Positions 45,859 to 58,833 of a stretch of 64,000 nucleotides of DNA are shown here, in pieces. Where the stretch lies: contig CM061141.1 of the NCBI GenBank assembly GCA_030789695.1, positions 322,571,938-322,635,937 on the forward strand. The letters run 5' to 3'. The translations under genes were made by a program, and so were the position numbers. The stretch comes from Scilla litardierei. Its lineage: Eukaryota > Streptophyta > Magnoliopsida > Asparagales > Asparagaceae. The notes under the pieces were generated by a model. That model was not told where the DNA came from. It worked only from the letters and a program-made list of their open reading frames with translations, and did not search any database. Position 1 is the first letter of the stretch. The number at the start of each line of letters is the position of its first letter.

Positions 45859-48447
45859 CAACCAAGATGAGTATTTCAGGTTCAAGACCCATCAATGACA
45901 TTCGCCCTCCGGGCATGCTAAGTGATCTACCATCTTGTAACAAATGACAACAAATAATCAATTTTATTTATTGATGCAGTAACTGGAAATATATATTGTT
46001 ATATTCTAAAAATACATGCCCAGATTATACTTTACAAAATATACTGTAACATCCAACATAATCCAAAAGAGAATCACACTTCCATCCAACTTAAGAACTT
46101 ACCAAAAGTCATCTTGTACATGACATAAGATCCTATCGGCAATAAGATGCTCGTGCCACATATTACCACAATCCAGAAAATTTGTGCGACGCCGGCCATG
46201 CTGGCGAATTTTGTAGACTTCATCTACATACAATTGCATAACATGATCATTTAATTTGTTTGATGTAAATTGAAATATCATTCATTAACTAAGTCGAAAA
46301 ATAAATTACGGCATATTACCTGAACCGCGTAAAATACCGTCCATAATGCAAGGTAGAAGGCACTAAGGAGAATGTTAAGCACGAAGATGATGGTCCACCT
46401 AATGGTGGAAGTGAGAGCAGCTCGTGCTTCCGTCAACCTGCCCGTCTCCTCCCCTCGGGAAAGAACATTCTTGATCCTTGTCATCACCGGCATGGATAAC
46501 ATAGCGAGAATAACTAACAGGCATGTGAATACCAGAGTCAATTTGTATTCTGGCCAGCCTGGAGTACAATCAACTTTAGTATTTTTCTCTCGTAACTGTT
46601 GTGGCAGAGGAAGCAACGTAATGGCGACTCCAATAGCTGTCACGCTAGAAATGAATTGTGCAATAACCAGCAGCGAGTCAACCATGGTGGCGACAGCAGA
46701 GGATGGCATTGGCATCTGTGAATGGAGTATTTACAAGTGAATTCACGTTAGTGTAGGCATATGCTCTTAAAATAATTATGGTTAGAATTGGGATGCAAAC
46801 ATTAGAAGCTAAATTGGAAAAAACATACAGCAATCCAAGCAATCACTACAGACATTATTTGAAGAACTGATAAGTTTAGAATTAGCATCGAAGCAATCAC
46901 TACAGACATCATTTGAATTAGCATCGAAAAATCCAACACATGAAAGATAAATAGACACCAGTTAGTTCGTTTGAAGAACTGATAAGTTTGGTTAAATACC
47001 CTCTAACTAGGTTAGAATTCACAATATTTCAGAATTTCATTAACCTGCTACAGAATTTCATTTCCTTGACGTCCAAATCCTTGTTTCTTTTTAATACTCA
47101 TCACGTCAGCATATGAGCATGGATATGGAAAAACACATACAGCATGGCATGGACATGACAACAGTGAATATCCCTCAAAGCACCAAGGGAGACTCATATT
47201 TTACTAATTTCTCTCTATTTTTGGAGATGTAATGTGCTTCTCGAAATAAAATAAAATAAAATAACGACCAAATAAAATAATAAAATAAAATAAAATAAAA
47301 TAAGATAAGATAAGATAAGATAAAACAAAAAACAAAATTCACCGAAAATGAAAAACACTTAAATTTCAAGAAAGTCAGATATGTGCATGAATTGCAAATG
47401 AAAAACAAAAGACATATTATATGACTGCTTTTTAACACAGCAGAAAAATTATTCATGTCAGAGTCACATATTAGGCCTGAATCCACATATAGATCTATGG
47501 CATTGCACTGTTGTTTATATACTGAATGTGCTATCATGGGGAATCACTTGCTAGAAGTCATACTCTGCTCTAGACCTACAAAGCAATGAGCGCGTAAAAT
47601 GATTGGATATGATACTTGACCAAAACCCTTCGGATGCTCAATCAGTCCAAGCTAAGTGCAAGTAATTAAATTTAGATTATGATTTTAATCAATACCATCT
47701 GTTTTTAAAGAACATGCTATCTATTTGTACCGTACACAGTGGCAAATTAGCAATAGGCTCTCCTGATTAAGGCCATGGATCACTCACTAATTTCATGTCA
47801 CTGTTCTAAGAGCGAGTTAGTCCCTACATTGATGTTTCTAAGAGCGAGTTAGTCCCTACATTGATGTGTAGATGGACACAACCCAATCCTATTTTTAAAG
47901 AACAGGTATGTCCATATTTTTGAGATCATGGAGAAAAGTGATTTTTGTGTAAACAGCCTGAGCTTTAGGACATAATCAAGAAAGAAGAAAATTCTTGCTT
48001 TCTCACATACCCACAATGGAATTAGCAAAAACCAAACCTTGCTGCTAATTAACATCTTTCATATGCTCATAACATGCTCTCGTTCAGAAACATATAAAGT
48101 TTCTATTGTCAATTCATGGTGAGATTTGACACTCACACTTACTACAAGATCATTAGTTCAGGCTTGATATTTAACATGATCTCAAAGTAATCTGCCTGAT
48201 TCATCTATTAACTTTAACAATTTGAGTTTCAAATTAAAATATTTTTCATAAGAATGCACATCAATTGAAGACAGATCCCATCTCAATACATCAGTGCTCA
48301 ACTCCACCAAAAGTATTCTGTAATAAAAGAAAAGCAAAAAATGACAACCAAAATGAATGCACATCAATTGAAGACAGATCCCATCTCATTACATCAGTGC
48401 TCAACTCCACCAAAAGTATTCAATAATAAAAGGAAAGGAAAAAATGA
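45859..48447 (-). repeat. Array unit 5 (class Y)
   Basis: 2589 bp, almost identical to units 3 and 8. It shares with unit 8 a G in AACAGGTATGTCC where unit 3 has a T. Pentanucleotide tract 47244-47325. Confidence 0.9.
46074..46715 (-). CDS. Four-TM protein gene copy 5 (class Y), intact
   Basis: Exons are 46715-46320 and 46223-46074. The predicted protein appears identical to copy 3 over both exons. The only nearby difference is just outside the exon: GTGAATGG at the acceptor, where unit 3 has GTGATTGG. Confidence 0.65.
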
Positions 48448-51044
48448 CAACCAAGATGAGTATTTCAGGTTTATGACCCATCAATGACCTTCGCCCTCCG
48501 GGCATGCTAAGAGATCTACCATCATGTAACAAATGACAACAAATAATCAATTTTATTTATTGATGCAGTAACTAGAAATATCTATTGTTATATTCTAAAA
48601 ATACATGCCCAGATTATACTTTACAAAATATACTGTAACATCCAACATAAACCAAAAGAGAATCACACTTCCATCCAACTTAAGAACTTACCAAAAGTCA
48701 TCTTGTACATGACATAAGATCCTACCGGCAATAAGATGCTCGAGCCACATATTACCATAATCCAGAAAATTTGTGCGACGCCGGCCATGCAGGCGAATTT
48801 TGTAGACTTCATCTACATGCAATTGCATAACATGATCATTTAATTTGTTTGATGTAAATTGAAATATCATTAACTAAGTCGAAAAAATAAATTACGGCAT
48901 GTTACCTGAACAGCGTAAAATACCGTCCATAATGCAAGGTAGAAGGCACTAAGGAGAATGTTAAGCACGAAGATGATGGTCCACCTAATGGTGGAAGTGA
49001 GAGCAGCTCGTTCTTCCGTCAACCTGCCCGTCTCCTCCCCTCGGGAAAGAACATTCTTGATCCTTGTCATCACCAGCATGGATAGCATAACGAGAATAAC
49101 TAACATGCATGTGAATACCAGAGTCAATTTGTACTCTGGCCGGCCTGGAGTACAATCAACTTTAGTATTTTTCTCTCGTAACTGTTGTGGCAGAGGAAGC
49201 AACGTAATGGCGACTCCAATAGCTGTCACGCTGGAAATGAATTGTGCAATAACACGCAGCGAGTAAACCATGGTGGCGACAGCAGAGGATGCAATTGGCA
49301 TCTGTGAATGGAGTATTTTCAAGTAAATTCACGTTAGTGTAGGCATATGCTCTTAAAATAATTATGGTTAGATTTGGTATGCAAACATTAGAAGCTAAAT
49401 TGGAAAAAACATCCACCAATCGAAGCAATCACTACAGACATCATTTGAAGAACTGATAAGTTTAGAATTAGCATCGAAGCAATCACTACAGACATCATTT
49501 GAATTAGCATCGAAAATCCAACACATTTAAGATAAATAGACACCAGTTAGTTCGTTTGAAGAAGTGATAAGTTTGGTTAAATACCCTCTAACTAGGTTAG
49601 AATTCACAATATTTCAGAATTTCATTAACCGGTTACAGAATTTCATTTCCTTGACATCCAAATCCTTGTTTCTTTTTAATACTCATCATGTCAGCATATG
49701 AACATGGATATGGAAAAACTCATACAGCATGGCATGGACATGACAACAGTGAATATCCCTCAAAGCACCAAGGGTGACTCATATTAACTAATTTCTTTCT
49801 ATTTTTGGAGATGTAATGTGCTTCTTGAAATAAAATAAAATAAAATAACGAGGAAATAAAATAAAATAAAATAAAATAAAATAAGATAAGATAAGATAAG
49901 ATAAGATAAGATAAAATAAAAAACAAAACAAAATTCACCGAAAATGAAAAACACTTAAATTTCAAGAAAGTCAGATATGTGCATGAATTGCAAATGAAAA
50001 ACAAAAGTCATATAATATGACTGATTTTTAACACAGCAGAAAAATAATTCATGTCACAGTCACTTATTAGGACTGAATCCACATATAGATCTATGGCATT
50101 GCACTGTTGTTTATATACTGAATGTGCTATCATGGGGAATCACTTGCTAGAAGTCATACTCTGCTCTAGACCTACAAAGCAATGAGCGCGGTAAAATGAT
50201 TGGATATGATACTTGACCAAAACCCTTCGGATGCTCAATCAGCCTAAGCTAAGTGCAAGTAATTAAATTTAGATTATGATTTTAATCAATACCATCTGTT
50301 TTTAAAGAACATGCTATCTATTTGTATCGTACACAGTGGCAAATTAGCAATAGGCTCTCCTTATTAAGGCCATGGATCACTCACTAATTTCATGTCACTG
50401 TTCTAAGAGCGAGTTAGTCCCTACATTGATGTTTCTAAGAGCGAGTTAGTCCCTACATTAATGTGTAGATGGACACAAACCAATCCTATTTTTAAAGAAC
50501 ATGTATGTCCATATTTTTGAGATCATGGAGAAAAGTGATTTTTGTGTATACAGCCTGAGCTTTAGGACATAATCAAGAAAGAAGAAAATTCTTGCTTTCT
50601 CACATACCCACGATGGAATTAGCAAAAACCAAACCTTCCTGCTAATAAACAGCTTTCATATGCTCATAACATGCTCTCGTTCAGAAACATATACAATTTA
50701 TATTGTCAGTTCATGGTGAGATTTGACACTTACACTTACTACAAGATCATTAGTTCAGGCTTGATATTTAACATGATCTCAAAATATTCTGCCTGATTCA
50801 TCTATTAACTTTAACAATTTGAGTTTCAAATTAAAATATTTTTCATAAGAATGCACATCAATTGAAGACAGATCCCATCTCAGTACATCAGTGCTCAACT
50901 CCACCAAAAGTATTCAGTAATAAAAGAAAAGGAAAACATGACAACCAAAATGAATGCACATCAATTGAAGACAGATCCCATCTCATTACATCAGTGCTCA
51001 ACTCCACCAAAAGTATTCAGTAATAAAAGGAAAGGAAAAAATGA
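48448..51044 (-). repeat. Array unit 6 (class Z)
   Basis: 2597 bp, with two 32-bp repeats. The right end is true Z (CTTCCTGCTAATAAACAGC, TTATATTGTCAGTTC), unlike unit 4. Private changes include TCCTTATTAAGG and AGCCTAAGC. Pentanucleotide tract 49828-49922. Confidence 0.9.
48663..49301 (-). CDS. Four-TM protein gene copy 6 (class Z), intact
   Basis: Exons are 49301-48906 and 48812-48663. Open in both. It begins MPIASSAV instead of MPMPSSAV and keeps the Z-type Tyr-13 and Arg-16. It has CTPGRPEYK in the first loop. Confidence 0.6.
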
Positions 51045-53647
51045 CAACCAAGATGAGTATTTTAGGTTCATGACCCATCAATGACCTTCGCCCTCCGGGC
51101 ATGCTAAGAGATCTACCATCATGTAACAAATGACAACAAATAATCAATTTTATTTATTGATGCACTAACTGGAAATATCTATAGTTATATTCTAAAATAC
51201 ATGCCCAGATTATACTTTACAAAATATATTGTAACATCCAACATAAACCAAAAGAGAATCACACTTCCATCCAACTTAAGAACTTACCAAAAGTCATCTT
51301 GTACATGACATAAGATCCTACCGGCAGTAAGATGCTCGTGCCACATATTTCCACAATCTAGAAAATTTGTGCGACGCCGGCCATGCAGGCGAATTTTGTA
51401 GACTTCGTCTACATACAATTGCATAACATGATCATTTAATTTGTTTGATGTAAATTGAAATATAATTCATTAACTAAGTCGAAAAATAAATTACGGCATA
51501 TTACCTGAACCGCGTAAAATACCGTCCATAATGAAAGGTAGAAGGCACTAAGGAGAATGTTAAGCACGAAGATGATGGTCCACCTAATGGTGGAAGTGAG
51601 AGCAGCTCGTGCTTCTGTCAACCTGCCCATCTCCTCCCCTCGGGAAAGAACATTCTTGATCCTTGTCATCACCAGCATGGATAGCATAATGAGAATAACT
51701 AACATGCATGTGAATACCAGAGTCAATTTGTACTCTGGCCAGCCTGGAGTACAATCAACTTTAGTATTTTTCTCTCGTAACTGGTGTGGCAGAGGAAGCA
51801 ACGTAATGGCGACTCCTACAGCTGCCATGGTAGAAATGAATTGTGCAATAACCAGCAGCGAGTCAACCATGGTGGCGACAGCAGAGGATGGCGTTGGCAT
51901 CTGTGAATGGAGTATTTACAAGTAAATTCATGTTAGTGTAGGCATATGCTCTTAAAATAATTATGGTTAGAATTGGGATGCAAACATTAGAAGCTAAATT
52001 GGAAAAAACATACAGCAATCGAAGCAATCACTACAGACATCATTTGAAGAACTGATAATTTTAGAATTAGCATCAAAGCAATCACTACAGACATCATTTG
52101 AATTAGCATCGAAAAATCCAACACATTAAAGATAAATAGACACCAGTTAGTTCGTTTGAAGAACTGATAAGTTTGGTTAAATACCCTCTAACTAGCTTAG
52201 AATTCACAATATTTCAGAATTTCATTAACCTGCTACAGAATTTCATTTCCTTGACATCCAAATCCTTGTTTCTTTTTAATACTCATCACGTCAGCATATG
52301 AGCATGGATATGGAAAAACACATACAGCATGGCATGGACATGACAATAGTGAATATCCCTCAAAGCACCAAGGGAGACTCATATTTTACTAATTTCTTTC
52401 TATTTTTGGAGATGTAATGTGCTTCTTGAAATAAAATAAAATAAAATAACGACCAAATAAAATAATAAAATAACATAACATAACATAACATAAGATAAGA
52501 TAAGATAAGATAAGATAAAATAAAATAAAAAACAAAATTCACCGAAAATGAAAAACACTTAAATTTCAAGAAAGTCAGATATGTGCATGAATTGCAAATG
52601 AAAAACAAAAGCCATATTATATGACTGCTTTTTAACACAGCAGAAAAATTATTCATGTCACAGTCACATATTAGGCCTGAATCCACATATAGATCTATGG
52701 CATTGCACTGTTGTTTATATACTGAATGTGCTATCATGGGGAATCACTTGCTAGAAGTCATACTCTGCTCTAGACCTACAAAGCAATGAGCGCGGTAAAA
52801 TGATTGGATATGATACTTGACCAAAACCCTTCGGATGCTCAATCAGTCCAAGCTAAGTGCAAGTAATTAAATTATATTATGATTTTAATCAATACCATCT
52901 GTTTTTAAAGAACATGTTATTTATTTGTACCGTACACAGAGGAAAATTAGAAATAGGTTGTCCTGATTAAGCCCATGGATCACTCACTAATTTCATGTCA
53001 CTGTTCTAAGAGCGAGTTAGTCCCTACATTGCTGTTTCTAAGAGCGAGTTAGTCCCTACATTGATGTGCAGATGGACACAAACCAATCCTATTTTTAAAG
53101 AACATGTATGTCCATATTTTTGAGATCATGGAGAAAAGTGATTTTTGTGTATACAGCCTGAGCTTTAGGACATAATCAAGAAAGAAGAAAATTCTTGCTT
53201 TCTCACATACCCACGATGGAATTAGCAAAAACCAAACCTTGCTACTAATAAACATCTTTCATATGCTCATAACATGCTCTCGTTCAGAAACATATACAAT
53301 TTCTATTGTCAATTCATGGTGAGATTTGACACTCACACTTAATACAAGATCATTAGTTCAGGCTTGATATTTAACAAAATCTCAAATTAATCTGCCTGAT
53401 TCATCTATTAACTTTAACAATTTGAGTTTCAAATTAAAATATTTTTCATAAGAATGCACATCAATTGAAGACAGATCCCGTCTCAGTACATCAGTGCTCA
53501 ACTCCACCAAAAGTATTCAGTAATAAAAGAAAAGGAAAAAATGACAACCAAAATGAATGCACATCAATTGAAGACAGATCCCATCTCATTACATCAGTGC
53601 TCAACTCCACCAAAAGTATTCAGTAATAAAAGGAAAGGAAAAAATGA
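51045..53647 (-). repeat. Array unit 7 (class X, mosaic left end)
   Basis: 2603 bp. The first ~150 bp match unit 10 (TTTTAGGTTCATG, GCACTAACTGG, TATAGTTATATTCTAAAATAC). From about 51320 rightward it matches unit 2. Pentanucleotide tract with CATAA repeats 52429-52531. Confidence 0.9.
51259..51900 (-). pseudogene. Four-TM protein gene copy 7, stop in exon 2
   Basis: Exons are 51900-51505 and 51408-51259. It shares with copy 2 the TAG at Trp-149 (51358-51360), the ACG first codon of exon 2, the LPHQL residues and GEEMGRLTE. A private change gives ISTMAAVG. The shared stop shows that copies 2 and 7 derive from one damaged unit. Confidence 0.75.
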
Positions 53648-56236
53648 CAACCAAGATGAGTATTTCAGGTTCAAGACCCATCAATGACATTCGCCCTTCG
53701 GGCATGCTAAGTGATCTACCATCTTGTAACAAATGACAACAAATAATCAATTTTATTTATTGATGCAGTAACTGGAAATATATATTGTTATATTCTAAAA
53801 ATACATGCCCAGATTATACTTTACAAAATATACTGTAACATCCAACATAATCCAAAAGAGAATCACACTTCCATCCAACTTAAGAACTTACCAAAAGTCA
53901 TCTTGTACATGACATAAGATCCTATCGGCAATAAGATGCTCGTGCCACATATTACCACAATCCAGAAAATTTGTGCGACGCCGGCCATGCTGGCGAATTT
54001 TGTAGACTTCATCTACATACAATTGCATAACATGATCATTTAATTTGTTTGATGTAAATTGAAATATCATTCATTAACTAAGTCGAAAAATAAATTACGG
54101 CATATTACCTGAACCGCGTAAAATACCGTCCATAATGCAAGGTAGAAGGCACTAAGGAGAATGTTAAGCACGAAGATGATGGTCCACCTAATGGTGGAAG
54201 TGAGAGCAGCTCGTGCTTCCGTCAACCTGCCCGTCTCCTCCCCTCGGGAAAGAACATTCTTGATCCTTGTCATCACCGGCATGGATAACATAGCGAGAAT
54301 AACTAACAGGCATGTGAATACCAGAGTCAATTTGTATTCTGGCCAGCCTGGAGTACAATCAACTTTAGTATTTTTCTCTCGTAACTGTTGTGGCAGAGGA
54401 AGCAACGTAATGGCGACTCCAATAGCTGTCACGCTAGAAATGAATTGTGCAATAACCAGCAGCGAGTCAACCATGGTGGCGACAGCAGAGGATGGCATTG
54501 GCATCTGTGAATGGAGTATTTACAAGTGAATTCACGTTAGTGTAGGCATATGCTCTTAAAATAATTATGGTTAGAATTGGGATGCAAACATTAGAAGCTA
54601 AATTGGAAAAAACATACAGCAATCCAAGCAATCACTACAGACATTATTTGAAGAACTGATAAGTTTAGAATTAGCATCGAAGCAATCACTACAGACATCA
54701 TTTGAATTAGCATCGAAAAATCCAACACATGAAAGATAAATAGACACCAGTTAGTTCGTTTGAAGAACTGATAAGTTTGGTTAAATACCCTCTAACTAGG
54801 TTAGAATTCACAATATTTCAGAATTTCATTAACCTGCTACAGAATTTCATTTCCTTGACGTCCAAATCCTTGTTTCTTTTTAATACTCATCACGTCAGCA
54901 TATGAGCATGGATATGGAAAAACACATACAGCATGGCATGGACATGACAACAGTGAATATCCCTCAAAGCACCAAGGGAGACTCATATTGTACTAATTTC
55001 TCTCTATTTTTGGAGATGTAATGTGCTTCTCGAAATAAAATAAAATAAAATAACGACCAAATAAAATAATAAAATAAAATAAAATAAAATAAGATAAGAT
55101 AAGATAAGATAAAACAAAAAACAAAATTCACCGAAAATGAAAAACACTTAAATTTCAAGAAAGTCAGATATGTGCATGAATTGCAAATGAAAAACAAAAG
55201 TCATATTATATGACTGCTTTTTAACACAGCAGAAAAATTATTCATGTCAGAGTCACATATTAGGTCTGAATCCACATATAGATCTATGGCATTGCACTGT
55301 TGTTTATATACTGAATGTGCTATCATGGGGAATCACTTGCTAGAAGTCATACTCTGCTCTAGACCTACAAAGCAATGAGCGCGTAAAATGATTGGATATG
55401 ATACTTGACCAAAACCCTTCGGATGCTCAATCAGTCCAAGCTAAGTGCAAGTAATTAAATTTAGATTATGATTTTAATCAATACCATCTGTTTTTAAAGA
55501 ACATGCTATCTATTTGTACCGTACATAGTGGCAAATTAGCAATAGGCTCTCCTGATTAAGGCCATGGATCACTCACTAATTTCATGTCACTGTTCTAAGA
55601 GCGAGTTAGTCCCTACATTGATGTTTCTAAGAGCGAGTTAGTCCCTACATTGATGTGTAGATGGACACAACCCAATCCTATTTTTAAAGAACAGGTATGT
55701 CCATATTTTTGAGATCATGGAGAAAAGTGATTTTTGTGTAAACAGCCTGAGCTTTAGGACATAATCAAGAAAGAAGAAAATTCTTGCTTTCTCACATACC
55801 CACAATGGAATTAGCAAAAACCAAACCTTGCTGCTAATTAACATCTTTCATATGCTCATAACATGCTCTCGTTCAGAAACATATAAAGTTTCTATTGTCA
55901 ATTCATGGTGAGATTTGACACTCACACTTACTACAAGATCATTAGTTCAGGCTTGATATTTAACATGATCTCAAAGTAATCTGCCTGATTCATCTATTAA
56001 CTTTAACAATTTGAGTTTCAAATTAAAATATTTTTCATAAGAATGCACATCAATTGAAGACAGATCCCATCTCAATACATCAGTGCTCAACTCCACCAAA
56101 AGTATTCTGTAATAAAAGAAAAGCAAAAAATGACAACCAAAATGAATGCACATCAATTGAAGACAGATCCCATCTCATTACATCAGTGCTCAACTCCACC
56201 AAAAGTATTCAATAATAAAATGAAAGGAAAAAATGA
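53648..56236 (-). repeat. Array unit 8 (class Y)
   Basis: 2589 bp, nearly identical to units 3 and 5. Private changes include CGCCCTTCGGGC and TTAGGTCTGAATCC. The pentanucleotide tract starts at 55033. Confidence 0.9.
53863..54504 (-). CDS. Four-TM protein gene copy 8 (class Y), intact
   Basis: Exons are 54504-54109 and 54012-53863. The predicted protein appears identical to copies 3 and 5. The splice borders are unchanged. Confidence 0.65.
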
Positions 56237-58833
56237 CAACCAAGATGAGTATTTCAGGTTTATGACCCATCAATGACCTTCGCCCTCCGGGCATGCTAAG
56301 AGATCTACCATCATGTAACAAATGACAACAAATAATCAATTTTATTTATTGATGCAGTAACTAGAAATATCTATTGTTATATTCTAAAAATACATGCCCA
56401 GATTATACTTTACAAAATATACTGTAACATCCAACATAAACCAAAAGAGAATCACACTTCCATCCAACTTAAGAACTTACCAAAAGTCATCTTATACATG
56501 ACATAAGATCCTACCGGCAATAAGATGCTCGAGCCACATATTACCATAATCCAGAAAATTTGTGCGACGCCGGCCATGCAGGCGAATTTTGTAGACTTCA
56601 TCTACATGCAATTGCATAACATGATCATTTAATTTGTTTGATGTAAATTGAAATATCATTAACTAAGTCGAAAAAATAAATTACGGCATGTTACCTGAAC
56701 AGCGTAAAATACCGTCCATAATGCAAGGTAGAAGGCACTAAGGAGAATGTTAAGCACGAAGATGATGGTCCACCTAATGGTGGAAGTGAGAGCAGCTCGT
56801 TCTTCCGTCAACCTGCCCGTCTCCTCCCCTCGGGAAAGAACATTCTTGATCCTTGTCATCACCAGCATGGATAGCATAACGAGAATAACTAACATGCATG
56901 TGAATACCAGAGTCAATTTGTACTCTGGCCGGCGTGGAGTACAATCAACTTTAGTATTTTTCTCTCGTAACTGTTGTGGCAGAGGAAGCAACGTAATGGC
57001 GACTCCAATAGCTGTCACGCTGGAAATGAATTGTGCAATAACACGCAGCGAGTAAACCATGGTGGCGACAGCAGAGGATGGCATTGGCATCTGTGAATGG
57101 AGTATTTTCAAGTAAATTCACGTTAGTGTAGGCATATGCTCTTAAAATAATTATGGTTAGATTTGGTATGCAAACATTAGAAGCTAAATTGGAAAAAACA
57201 TCCACCAATCGAAGCAATCACTACAGACATCATTTGAAGAACTGATAAGTTTAGAATTAGCATCGAAGCAATCACTACAGACATCATTTGAATTAGCATC
57301 GAAAATCCAACACATTTAAGATAAATAGACACCAGTTAGTTCGTTTGAAGAAGTGATAAGTTTGGTTAAATACCCTCTAACTAGGTTAGAATTCACAATA
57401 TTTCAGAATTTCATTAACCTGCTACAGAATTTCATTTCCTTGACATCCAAATCCTTGTTTCTTTTTAATACTCATCATGTCAGCATATGAACATGGATAT
57501 GGAAAAACTCATACTGCATGGCATGGACATGACAACAGTGAATATCCCTCAAAGCACCAAGGGTGACTCATATTAACTAATTTCTTTCTATTTTTGGAGA
57601 TGTAATGTGCTTCTTGAAATAAAATAAAATAAAATAACGAGGAAATAAAATAAAATAAAATAAAATAAAATAAGATAAGATAAGATAAGATAAGATAAGA
57701 TAAAATAAAAAACAAAACAAAATTCACCGAAAATGAAAAACACTTAAATTTCAAGAAAGTCAGATATGTGCATGAATTGCAAATGAAAAACAAAAGTCAT
57801 ATAATATGACTGCTTTTTGACACAGCAGAAAAATAATTCATGTCACAGTCACTTATTAGGACTGAATCCACATATAGATCTATGGCATTGCACTGTTGTT
57901 TATATACTGAATGTGTTATCATGGGGAATCACTTGCTAGAAGTCATACTCTGCTCTAGACCTACAAAGCAATGAGCGCGGTAAAATGATTGGATATGATA
58001 CTTGACCAAAACCCTTCGGATGCTCAATCAGTCTAAGCTAAGTGCAAGTAATTAAATTTAGATTATGATTTTAATCAATACCATCTGTTTTTAAAGAACA
58101 TGCTATCTATTTGTATCATACACAGTGGCAAATTAGCAATAGGCTCTCCTGATTAAGGCCATGGATCACTCACTAATTTCATGTCACTGTTCTAAGAGCG
58201 AGTTAGTCCCTACATTGATGTTTCTAAGAGCGAGTTAGTCCCTACATTAATGTGTAGATGGACACAAACCAATCCTATTTTTAAAGAACATGTATGTCCA
58301 TATTTTTGAGATCATGAACAAAAGTGATTTTTGTGTATACAGCCTGAGCTTTAGGACATAATCAAGAAAGAAGAAAATTCTTGCTTTCTCACATACCCAC
58401 GATGGAATTAGCAAAAACCAAACCTTCCTGCTAATAAACAGCTTTCATATGCTCTTAACATGCTCTCGTTCAGAAACATATACAATTTATATTGTCAGTT
58501 CATGGTGAGATTTGACACTTACACTTACTACAAGATCATTAGTTCAGGCTTGATATTTAACATGATCTCAAAATAATCTGCCTGATTCATCTATTAACTT
58601 TAACAATTTGAGTTTCAAATTAAAATATTTTTCATAAGAATGCACATCAATTGAAGACAGATCCCATCTCAGTACATCAGTGCTCAACTCCACCAAAAGT
58701 ATTCAGTAATAAAAGAAAAGGAAAACATGACAACCAAAATGAATGCACATCAATTGAAGACAGATCCCATCTCATTACATCAGTGCTCAACTCCACCAAA
58801 AGTATTCAATAATAAAAGGAAAGGAAAAAATGA
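56237..58833 (-). repeat. Array unit 9 (class Z)
   Basis: 2597 bp, close to unit 6 at its right end and to unit 4 in its exons (GGCGTGGAG, TATCATACACAG). Two 32-bp repeats. The pentanucleotide tract starts at 57617. Confidence 0.9.
56452..57090 (-). CDS. Four-TM protein gene copy 9 (class Z), intact
   Basis: Exons are 57090-56695 and 56601-56452. Same protein as copy 4 except LREKN (Arg retained). Tyr-13 and Arg-16 are present. One silent change (TAT for TAC) lies near the end of exon 2. Confidence 0.6.
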
